From Treponema sp. (lineage in GTDB: Bacteria > Spirochaetota > Spirochaetia > Treponematales > Breznakiellaceae): a DNA stretch of 12,047 bases. The notes under the pieces are model-generated. The model was not told the DNA's origin, made no database searches, and worked only from the letters and a program-made list of their open reading frames with translations. The first letter of the stretch is position 1. The number at the start of each line of letters is the position of its first letter. The stretch is from positions 1 to 12,047 of the forward strand of contig JAIRUO010000243.1 in assembly GCA_031254385.1 (NCBI GenBank), read 5' to 3'. Shown here in pieces: positions 1 through 6,609 of this stretch. Position numbers and translations under genes: made by a program.

Positions 1-662
1 CAAAGCCGTTCGATTTCAAATTTGATATAATCAAAACGGCCAAGGGATTCAAACAAGACCCTGTGCGTATGGCCGATTACCGAAATGCAGTTATTCGTCA
101 GCGAAAAATTATACGCAAAGCGTTCCGCATGGAACCTGCGGTGAGGGTTCCTGGCCGAAGATATGTTCCTAATTCCTAAGGGCTTCAAAAGATATCTTAG
201 GCCAAGCCGGATTATGTTGTTGAATTTCGCATACACGTGCGAAGACTGATGCCCGTGGTATACATATATGGGAAGCATGCCGGTTTCTATGCGTGTCGCG
301 TTATGCAAAGGATAGGGATAGCCTTTTTCAAAGATAAGGTCTTCATCATGATTTCCCAGATTTTTATAGAGGCGACCGGCTGAAGCAAAAAGATCAAATA
401 CCCGGTACAGTTCTGCCCATTCTTTGCGTATATCTTTAATGGAGAATTTGGCCAGCTCTTCAATGTCCCCGTTAAGGATCAGAGACCAGCCGTTCTTGTA
501 ATAATATTCCTCCAGTATTTTTATGAGTATAACACCGTTGGGGCGAAGATCGTCACGGCGGCCGGAGCCCATGTGAAAATCACTTATTATTAAAACCTTG
601 CCGCCCTGAGCTATGTTCAAAACCTGGGTTGCAAAAAAAAATGAATCTTGTTCTTCGGCCAT
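1..662 (-). CDS. Calcineurin-like metallophosphoesterase, 3' end outside the window
   Basis: I translated this by hand: 220 residues are visible and the reading frame runs off the left edge, so the C-terminus is missing. The binuclear metallophosphoesterase motifs occur in order: DFH at about residues 28-30, GDIE at 65-68, GNHDE at 103-107, HGH at 136-138 and GHTH at 197-200. These are the usual ligands for two divalent metals (typically Mn, Fe or Zn), so a phosphoester hydrolase is well supported. The substrate is not identifiable; the fold is shared by UDP-diacylglucosamine hydrolases, nucleotidases and protein phosphatases. There is no signal peptide, so it is probably cytoplasmic. Its ATG overlaps the stop of the upstream oxidoreductase (TAATG at 664-660), which indicates translational coupling and one transcript. 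A role in sugar-phosphate metabolism would fit the neighbour but is only inference. Confidence 0.88.
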   Translation of the reverse strand, partial: MAEEQDSFFFATQVLNIAQGGKVLIISDFHMGSGRRDDLRPNGVILIKILEEYYYKNGWSLILNGDIEELAKFSIKDIRKEWAELYRVFDLFASAGRLYKNLGNHDEDLIFEKGYPYPLHNATRIETGMLPIYVYHGHQSSHVYAKFNNIIRLGLRYLLKPLGIRNISSARNPHRRFHAERFAYNFSLTNNCISVIGHTHRVLFESLGRFDYIKFEIERL

Positions 663-1825
663 TAATATGTTCCTGCGGTATCAAATACTTTATCGCCGCC
701 TCCGGTTTTTGCCTTGCTTGTTGAGCGGCGTTTGTTCAGTTCAGACAAAAAGAGTTCCTCGTCCAGAGGAAGCGTAACGGTTTTGTCCAGCCAGCTTGAA
801 AGGTGCATGGCATTGGAAAGGGTAAGGCCGTGAATGCCTTCCTTGCCTTCCGCGATGAGCGGCGTGCCGTGCAGAATTTTCCCTGCAAAGGCTTTAAGGA
901 CGCCGTTGTGTCCTTCGTGTAAGCCGTCGGTTGGTACTTCCTCAACAGTTTCGGGGGGGCGTTTGAACCCTTCTGGACAGGTCTTGCACCATTCACGTTC
1001 ATTCATGGAGAGTTTGGTAAGCTTAATGGCTTTACCGCCATCACAGACTAGGCTCCCCATTTCCAGCGTAACTTCAAAACGGTTGGTTCCCGGCGCATCG
1101 GCGGTAGAGGTAATAAAGGTGCCAGTAGCGCCGTTGGGGTATTCCATGTACGCGGTAACATCGTCTTCTACTTCTATATTGTGCCATTTCCCGTTATGAC
1201 AGAATGCGCGGACACGGTTTGGCATTCCGCATATCCATTGGAACAGATCAAGCTGATGCGGACACTGGTTGAGCAAGACGCCGCCGCCTTCTCCGTCCCA
1301 GGTCCCGCGCCATCCGCCGGAATCGTAATAAGACTGGGTCCTGTACCAATCGGTAATAATCCAACTTACCCGCTTAACAGCGCCAAGGGAGCCGCCCTGG
1401 ACAAGCTCGTGCATTTTGCGGAAAACGCAGTTAGTCCTCTGGTTGAACATCATCCCAAAAACTAGGTCCTTTTTTGTTGCCGCGAATTCGTTCATTTCCC
1501 GGACCTGCTTGGTATAGACCCCGGCCGGTTTTTCGCACATAACGTGGAGGCCGTTTTTCATCGCTTCTATAGTAAGGGGAGGATGGTCGTAATGGGGAAC
1601 TGCCAGAAGGACTGCATCAACCTTTCCGCTCTTGATGAGCTCCATGCCGTCATTGTAAATGGGCACGCCTGCGGGCATGTTTTCCGCGCCCCATTTCCTG
1701 CGGGCTTCCAGCCTGTCCGCTGCCGCGCCAAGCTCCATGCCTTCTACCATGCCGCCAACTATTGACTTGATATGGGCCGACCCCATATTGCCCATGCCTA
1801 TAACGCCCATTCTGACTTTGTCCAT
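662..1825 (-). CDS. Gfo/Idh/MocA family NAD(P)-dependent oxidoreductase
   Basis: This 387-residue protein has the normal length for the family. The N-terminal Rossmann domain begins with a GMGNMG dinucleotide-binding loop at residues 10-15. The family's EKP motif, whose Lys is the catalytic residue, lies at 98-100. A conserved GGGVLLNQCPHQLDL segment at about 180-194 supplies the usual N-x3-H-x2-D active-site cluster (N186, H190, D193). The family oxidises or reduces hydroxyl groups of sugars, inositols and sugar acids; the exact substrate cannot be read from sequence. An AAGGA ribosome binding site precedes the ATG. The gene is divergent from the mannitol-dehydrogenase-type operon across a 156-bp gap and is the first gene of a pair with the metallophosphoesterase. 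A role in the same sugar or sugar-acid pathway as the divergent operon is likely but inferred. Confidence 0.93.
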   Translation of the reverse strand: MDKVRMGVIGMGNMGSAHIKSIVGGMVEGMELGAAADRLEARRKWGAENMPAGVPIYNDGMELIKSGKVDAVLLAVPHYDHPPLTIEAMKNGLHVMCEKPAGVYTKQVREMNEFAATKKDLVFGMMFNQRTNCVFRKMHELVQGGSLGAVKRVSWIITDWYRTQSYYDSGGWRGTWDGEGGGVLLNQCPHQLDLFQWICGMPNRVRAFCHNGKWHNIEVEDDVTAYMEYPNGATGTFITSTADAPGTNRFEVTLEMGSLVCDGGKAIKLTKLSMNEREWCKTCPEGFKRPPETVEEVPTDGLHEGHNGVLKAFAGKILHGTPLIAEGKEGIHGLTLSNAMHLSSWLDKTVTLPLDEELFLSELNKRRSTSKAKTGGGDKVFDTAGTY

Positions 1826-1840
1826 TCTGTTTTCCTTGTA

Positions 1841-1930
1841 TTAGGGGTTAGGGGTTAGGATTTAGGGGTTAGGGACTAGAAATCCCACATTCTAGTTACT
1901 AAATCCTATATCCTAAATCCTACATCCTAA
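1841..1930. repeat. Heptamer-based imperfect inverted repeat in the divergent gap
   Basis: The left arm (1841-1881) is a run of seven-base units of the TTAGGGG type, with variants such as TTAGGAT and TTAGGGA. The right arm (1890-1930) is a seven-base series on the other strand (TCCTATA, TCCTAAA, TCCTACA). The centre is a perfect 7-bp stem, ACTAGAA at 1875-1881 against TTCTAGT at 1890-1896, around an 8-base loop. Outside that the arms pair only partly. The element occupies most of the gap between two divergent genes, where both promoters must lie. It could form a hairpin in either transcript. No protein is encoded here. Confidence 0.8.
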
Positions 1931-1970
1931 TCAGTATATCAAATTACCAAAAATAATGTTAGAGTATGAT

Positions 1971-1976
1971 GAGGAG
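1971..1976 (+). promoter_or_regulatory. Shine-Dalgarno site that fixes the start at 1982
   Basis: GAGGAG lies five bases before the ATG at 1982, an ideal spacing. An in-frame GTG at 1976 would extend the protein by two residues, but it overlaps this site and has no ribosome binding site of its own. I therefore place the start at 1982. Confidence 0.8.
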
Positions 1977-1981
1977 TGCGC

Positions 1982-3580
1982 ATGAAACTGAATAATAAGG
2001 AACTTCAAAATAAGGGCCCTTGGGAAAAGGCGGGTATTGAATTAGCCAAGTTTGACCGGGAAAAGATGATAGAAGCAACAAAAAAAAGCCCCCAGTGGGT
2101 GCATTTTGGGGCGGGGAATATTTTTAGGGCTTTTCCTGCGTCAGTAGCCCAGAATCTTCTGGATCAGGGGCTTCTGCAGACCGGCATAGTCGTGGCAGAA
2201 GGCTATGACGGGGAAATTATTGATAAATGCTTTAGCCCCTTTGACAATTTATGCGTTCTGGTAACCCTCAAGGCCAACGGAAGCACGGAAAAAAAAGTTA
2301 TTTCTTCTATAGCTTCATCCTTTCGTATTGATAGGGACATTGCCGGGCTAAAGGACATTTTCGCGAGCCCTTCATTGCAGATGGCTAGTTTTACCATTAC
2401 TGAAAAGGGCTATTCCTTGGCAGGCCGGGACGGGGCCTTCTTCCCCGATATTGCGGAAGATATGAAGGCCGGCCCAAGTGGAGTCAAGAGTTATCTGGGT
2501 CGCATTGCGGCCTTGTGTTACGAGCGCTATGCAAACGGTGGCCATCCTCTGGCTCTGGTAAGCATGGATAACTGTTCGCATAACGGGGACAAACTCTTTG
2601 CGGCTGTTGAAGCTTTCGCTAAAGCCTGGGCAGAAAATAAAAGTTCTGATGCTGGTTTTTTAAGCTATGTGCGCGATCCAAAAAAGCTCTCCTTCCCCTG
2701 GACTATGATCGACAAGATCACGCCACGGCCTGATGACAGCGTCCGCGATATGCTTATCGCCGCTGGCCTGGAAGATATGCAGGGCCTAGTCACGTCAAAG
2801 AATACTTATGTCGCGCCTTTTGTAAATGCCGAAGAAACCGAGTATCTGGTAATAGAAGACTCTTTCCCCAACGGTAGGCCCCCCCTGGAAAAAGCCGGGG
2901 TTCTGTTTACCCAGAAAGAAACTGTGGACAGGGTTGAAAAGATGAAGGTCTGCACCTGCCTTAACCCCCTGCACACTGCCCTTGCGGTGTTCGGGTGCAT
3001 TCTGGGCTACCAGCGCATAAGCGAGGAAATGAAAAACCCTAATCTGGTAAAACTCATTGAAGGCATAGGCTACAAGGAAGGATTGCCTGTGGTTGTTGAC
3101 CCCGGCATACTCAAGCCAAAAGAATTTATCGACACCGTTATACAGGTAAGGCTTCCCAACCCCTTTATGCCGGACGCGCCACAGCGCATCGCCTCTGACA
3201 CTTCAATGAAAATTCCCATTCGTTACGGTGAAACTATCAAGGCGTATATCGAAAGAGGCAAAAACCTGGACGACCTTAAACTTATCCCCCTGGTCTTTGC
3301 CGGCTGGCTCCGCTATCTTTTGGGCATTGACGATCAGGGCAAGCCCTTTGAAGTAAGCCCCGACCCCCAATACGAAAGCCTTAAAGCCAGCCTTGCGGGC
3401 ATTAGCCTTGGGCAACAGGGGCCTTTCCACAGCAAGCTGGAGCCCATCCTTTCCAATCCGGCTCTGTTTGGCGTTAATCTTTACGAAGCGGGCCTAGCTG
3501 AGAAAACGGAAGCCATTTTTGAGGAGCTAATTACCGGCCCCGGCGCAGTTGCAAAGGTGCTAAGCAAATATACAGCATAG
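1982..3580 (+). CDS. Mannitol dehydrogenase / fructuronate reductase family protein
   Basis: This 532-residue protein belongs to the polyol-specific long-chain dehydrogenases, which reduce a keto sugar or keto acid with NAD(P)H. Examples are D-fructuronate to D-mannonate (UxuB), tagaturonate to altronate, and fructose to mannitol. The N-terminal Rossmann loop reads HFGAGNIFR at about 41-49. MDNCSHNG at 195-202 and FPWTMIDKITPRP at 238-250 are family blocks. The catalytic K-x5-N-x2-H signature is intact at K322, N328 and H331. It opens a tightly packed plus-strand operon, and the next gene starts 13 bases downstream. The glycosidase-type neighbours suggest that the substrate derives from an oligosaccharide, possibly containing uronic acid. 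I cannot choose between a mannonate, altronate or hexitol substrate, so I give no symbol. Confidence 0.9.
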   Translation: MKLNNKELQNKGPWEKAGIELAKFDREKMIEATKKSPQWVHFGAGNIFRAFPASVAQNLLDQGLLQTGIVVAEGYDGEIIDKCFSPFDNLCVLVTLKANGSTEKKVISSIASSFRIDRDIAGLKDIFASPSLQMASFTITEKGYSLAGRDGAFFPDIAEDMKAGPSGVKSYLGRIAALCYERYANGGHPLALVSMDNCSHNGDKLFAAVEAFAKAWAENKSSDAGFLSYVRDPKKLSFPWTMIDKITPRPDDSVRDMLIAAGLEDMQGLVTSKNTYVAPFVNAEETEYLVIEDSFPNGRPPLEKAGVLFTQKETVDRVEKMKVCTCLNPLHTALAVFGCILGYQRISEEMKNPNLVKLIEGIGYKEGLPVVVDPGILKPKEFIDTVIQVRLPNPFMPDAPQRIASDTSMKIPIRYGETIKAYIERGKNLDDLKLIPLVFAGWLRYLLGIDDQGKPFEVSPDPQYESLKASLAGISLGQQGPFHSKLEPILSNPALFGVNLYEAGLAEKTEAIFEELITGPGAVAKVLSKYTA

Positions 3581-3593
3581 CGAGAGATCGATT

Positions 3594-5705
3594 ATGGTTA
3601 AGCGGGTTATTGTAATCTTTAAGACTCATCTGGATATTGGCTATACTGATCTGGCTGAAACGGTATTAAAAAAATACAGAAGCTCCTTTATACCTCAGGC
3701 TGTTGATTTGGCTCAAAAAGTTAATACCCAGGAGAAAAAGCGCTTTGTCTGGACTGTGGGCTCCTACCTTATCTACCATTACCTTTCAAGCCCAGATGTT
3801 TCTGATGAAAATAAAGAAAAGCTAGAAAAGCTATTGCGGCTGGGCTGGATACGCTGGCACGGCCTTGCCTGTACCACTCACACTGAGCTCTCTGACAAGG
3901 CTTTGCTGGATTTCAACCTTTCCATCTCAAAAGAACTGGATGCCAAATATGCTCAGAAAACCATTGCAGCAAAAATGACCGATGTGCCGGGGCATACCAT
4001 TGCTATTATTCCTTGTTTTGAAGAAGCAGGAATTGAGTATCTTCACATTGGCGTAAATTCAGGATCACTCATGCCAGAAGTTCCCCGTCTCTTTGTGTGG
4101 CGTTATTTGTCATCTCAAAAAGGTCTGATTGTAAATTATGCGGGTTACTACGGCGAGCCTTCGGTAATTCCCGCATTAGAGGATGACGAACAGGTGTGCC
4201 TTGAATTCGCCCATGCTGGCGATAACGACGGCCCTCCCTCAGAGGCGTTTCTTGACGACCTTTATAATAGGCTTGCGGAAAAGTACCCTGACGCGGAAAT
4301 AGAGGCAGGAAGCCTGGACGATTTTGCACTGGCATTGCGTAAGGTGAAAGACAGGCTCCCGGTGGTGGAAGAAGAAATTGGAGATACCTGGATACATGGC
4401 ATTTCATCCGATCCCCTTAAAGTGGCTCAATATAAGACCTTGCTTCATCTAAAAGATCTCTGGATAAACGAGAGGAAACTCAACGGAAAAGCTTATGAAA
4501 GTTTTATGGAAAATTTGCTCCTAATTGTAGAGCACACCTGGGGTTCAGATTCCAAGCGTTATCTGCAAGACTTTTGTCACTGGAAAAAAGATGAGTTTAA
4601 CAAAGCCCGATCTGCAGATCTGGTAAATGAAGATACTGTATCTTCGTATAACCGTTTGCTCCTTGCCTCCTTTGGAAAGCATACGGAAGTTTTTAGGAGG
4701 GAGGGAAAGGCTTCCTATAAAAAATTTGAAGAATCCCATGCTGAACAGCGGGCCTATATTAGCAAAGCTGTCTCCGCATTGCCTCTGGATCTGGCAGCCC
4801 AGGCCAGAACGGAAATTGAAAAAGTTGCCAGGGCCTTTCCCGGCGGCCCTGAAGCCGCGCTAAAAAAGGGCGTTGTTGCAGCCCCCTTTGTTCCAATAAC
4901 CATTAACGGATGGACGGTGATTGTAGGCAACGCGGGGGAAATCCGGTATATCAAAAAAAACAATTTTGAAAGGGAGCTTTGTTTCTGCAAATTCACTTAC
5001 GAGCTATTTGACGGAAAAGCCGTAGACGATAATCTTTTTTATTATGCAAGAGATATTAAAACTAATTGGACCTGGTTTTGCCCCAGTTTTGGAAAAGCAG
5101 GACTGCGTTATGAATCAGGAATAAAAGCCGGAAATTACGCATCAGAAAGCGTCCGGCTTTCTGTAGACTCAAACTCCCTTTACATAATTCCCAAAATGCC
5201 GACCTTCGTCTCTGAAGAATACGGCTGTCCCAGAGACCTTGTTATTGAACATTGTTTTGAAGAAGACTCCATCAGGACCACCCTGTACCTGGGCCGCAAG
5301 GACGCGAACCGCATACCCGAAGCCCTTTGGCTCGGAATGAATTTCAAGGTGCCTAATTCTAACAATTGGGAAATGGTAAAAATAGGTCATGCTGTTTCCC
5401 CCCTTAAAATAGTCAGGGGAGGAAGCCGCCGCCTTCACTGCGTAGAAGAAATTGCGTATTCCGGTGTTGATGCTTCAATCAAGGTATACCCTGAACACTC
5501 ACCCCTATGCTGCCTGGGCGAACCTTGCCTCTACAATACAGACGATGATTTTGGCAGCCTTGATAAAGGTTTTCATTTCCTTCTTTTTAATAACCGCTGG
5601 GGGACAAATTTTAAGCAGTGGTTCGAGGACGACTTGAGCCTTTCCTTCAAAACAGTTATAAGTCGATCTGCAGCAAAGCAATGCCAGAGAAAGGATGAGC
5701 GATGA
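3594..5705 (+). CDS. GH38-like putative glycosidase (DUF5054 type)
   Basis: This 703-residue protein resembles the group I know as DUF5054, whose N-terminal half looks like the GH38 alpha-mannosidase barrel. The start reads KTHLDIGYTD, giving H12 and D14 in the place of the GH38 HxD zinc ligands. MTDVPGHT at 128-135 parallels the GH38 DxFGH nucleophile segment, making D130 the candidate nucleophile and zinc ligand. DTWIHGISSDP at 264-274 offers H268 as the fourth ligand. A zinc-dependent retaining glycosidase is therefore the best structural guess, but activity and substrate are unproven. The C-terminal half would be the beta-rich domains of such enzymes. There is no signal peptide, so it is probably cytoplasmic. 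The ribosome binding site is weak (GAGAGA). The stop overlaps the start of the transporter gene as ATGA, and the last 15 or so residues are polar and look like an extension added to reach that overlap. Confidence 0.8.
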   Translation: MVKRVIVIFKTHLDIGYTDLAETVLKKYRSSFIPQAVDLAQKVNTQEKKRFVWTVGSYLIYHYLSSPDVSDENKEKLEKLLRLGWIRWHGLACTTHTELSDKALLDFNLSISKELDAKYAQKTIAAKMTDVPGHTIAIIPCFEEAGIEYLHIGVNSGSLMPEVPRLFVWRYLSSQKGLIVNYAGYYGEPSVIPALEDDEQVCLEFAHAGDNDGPPSEAFLDDLYNRLAEKYPDAEIEAGSLDDFALALRKVKDRLPVVEEEIGDTWIHGISSDPLKVAQYKTLLHLKDLWINERKLNGKAYESFMENLLLIVEHTWGSDSKRYLQDFCHWKKDEFNKARSADLVNEDTVSSYNRLLLASFGKHTEVFRREGKASYKKFEESHAEQRAYISKAVSALPLDLAAQARTEIEKVARAFPGGPEAALKKGVVAAPFVPITINGWTVIVGNAGEIRYIKKNNFERELCFCKFTYELFDGKAVDDNLFYYARDIKTNWTWFCPSFGKAGLRYESGIKAGNYASESVRLSVDSNSLYIIPKMPTFVSEEYGCPRDLVIEHCFEEDSIRTTLYLGRKDANRIPEALWLGMNFKVPNSNNWEMVKIGHAVSPLKIVRGGSRRLHCVEEIAYSGVDASIKVYPEHSPLCCLGEPCLYNTDDDFGSLDKGFHFLLFNNRWGTNFKQWFEDDLSLSFKTVISRSAAKQCQRKDER

Positions 5706-6604
5706 AAAAGATGACCAGCACAAAAGCAGGCTATGTGGAAGGCACTGTATCCATCATTGTAAACGCCGCTCTCTTTATGCTCAAATTATGGGCAAGCATT
5801 ATAACAGGCTCAATTGCGCTGGCAGCGGATGCCTGGCATACCCTCTCGGATTCATTAACTTCGATTGTCGTTATAGTTGCAGCAAAACTATCATCAAAAA
5901 AGGCGGACAAGGAACACCCCTTTGGCCACGGCAGATGGGAACAAATCGCTTCCCTTTTTATTGCCGTTTTCTTGGGGATCATCGCGTTTGAATTCCTGAG
6001 GAGTTCCGTAATCAGATTCAACAGCAGGGAAAGTGTTGAATTCGGAACGATTGCAATCATAGTAACAATATTTTCCATTGTAGTAAAAGAAGGGATGGCG
6101 CAATTCGCCTTTTACATAGGGAAGAAGTCCGGAAATTCCAGCGTGTCCGCAGACGGCTGGCACCACAGGTCAGATGCGCTGACTTCGGTTGTCGTATTGA
6201 TAGGTATTTTATTTGCAAAACAATTCTGGTGGATTGACAGCGTATTGGGATTTTTCTCCGCCCTGGTTTTATTTTACGTTACCTTCGTTATACTGAAAGA
6301 ATCAATTAACAAAATGTTAGGCGAAGAGCCAAGCAAGGAATTAATTGACAGCGTATCAAAAGAAATCGTCAATTATTACGAAGACGATATGCAGCTTCAT
6401 CATTTGCATCTGCACAACTATGTGTCGCATAAGGAATTGACCATGCACATAAGGCTTAACAAGGATCTATCTATTGAAAACGGCCATGAAACAGCCTCAT
6501 CCATAGAAAGGCTGATAAAGGATAAATTCGACATTATTGCCACGGTTCATGTTGAGCCGCTATTATACAGAACACCGGGGCACAGAACCGTGGAAAAGGA
6601 ATAG
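5702..6604 (+). CDS. Cation diffusion facilitator (CDF) metal transporter, zinc type
   Basis: This 300-residue inner-membrane protein has the standard CDF length. The paired metal-site motifs are DAWHTLSD (H46, D50) in transmembrane segment 2 and DGWHHRSD (H154, D158) in segment 5. An HxxxD/HxxxD site is the pattern associated with Zn, as distinct from the DxxxD site of FieF. HPFGHGRWE at 71-79 is the conserved loop after segment 2. Hydrophobic segments fall near 15-36, 38-62, 80-97, 115-138, 160-173 and 177-197. A soluble C-terminal domain with several His residues (HHLHLHNY at 233-240) and a closing TVHVEP strand follows. CDF proteins normally export divalent metal from the cytosol in exchange for protons. 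It is translationally coupled to the GH38-like gene by ATGA and lies five bases before the next glycosidase gene, an unusual place for a metal exporter. Confidence 0.93.
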   Translation: MKKMTSTKAGYVEGTVSIIVNAALFMLKLWASIITGSIALAADAWHTLSDSLTSIVVIVAAKLSSKKADKEHPFGHGRWEQIASLFIAVFLGIIAFEFLRSSVIRFNSRESVEFGTIAIIVTIFSIVVKEGMAQFAFYIGKKSGNSSVSADGWHHRSDALTSVVVLIGILFAKQFWWIDSVLGFFSALVLFYVTFVILKESINKMLGEEPSKELIDSVSKEIVNYYEDDMQLHHLHLHNYVSHKELTMHIRLNKDLSIENGHETASSIERLIKDKFDIIATVHVEPLLYRTPGHRTVEKE

Positions 6605-6609
6605 CTTTT

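Noticed and set aside
1841..1880. Chromosome-end telomere, suggested by TTAGGG-like units
   Set aside because: It is a short internal tract in a gap between two intact genes, with complementary units beside it; it behaves as an intergenic repeat.
1965..1970. TATGAT as a -10 box for the plus-strand operon
   Set aside because: Transcription would start inside the ribosome binding site, leaving almost no leader, and no good -35 lies 16-18 bases upstream.
1976..1981. Alternative GTG start two codons before the mannitol-dehydrogenase-type ATG
   Set aside because: It overlaps the GAGGAG ribosome binding site and has no such site of its own; ATG 1982 has ideal spacing.
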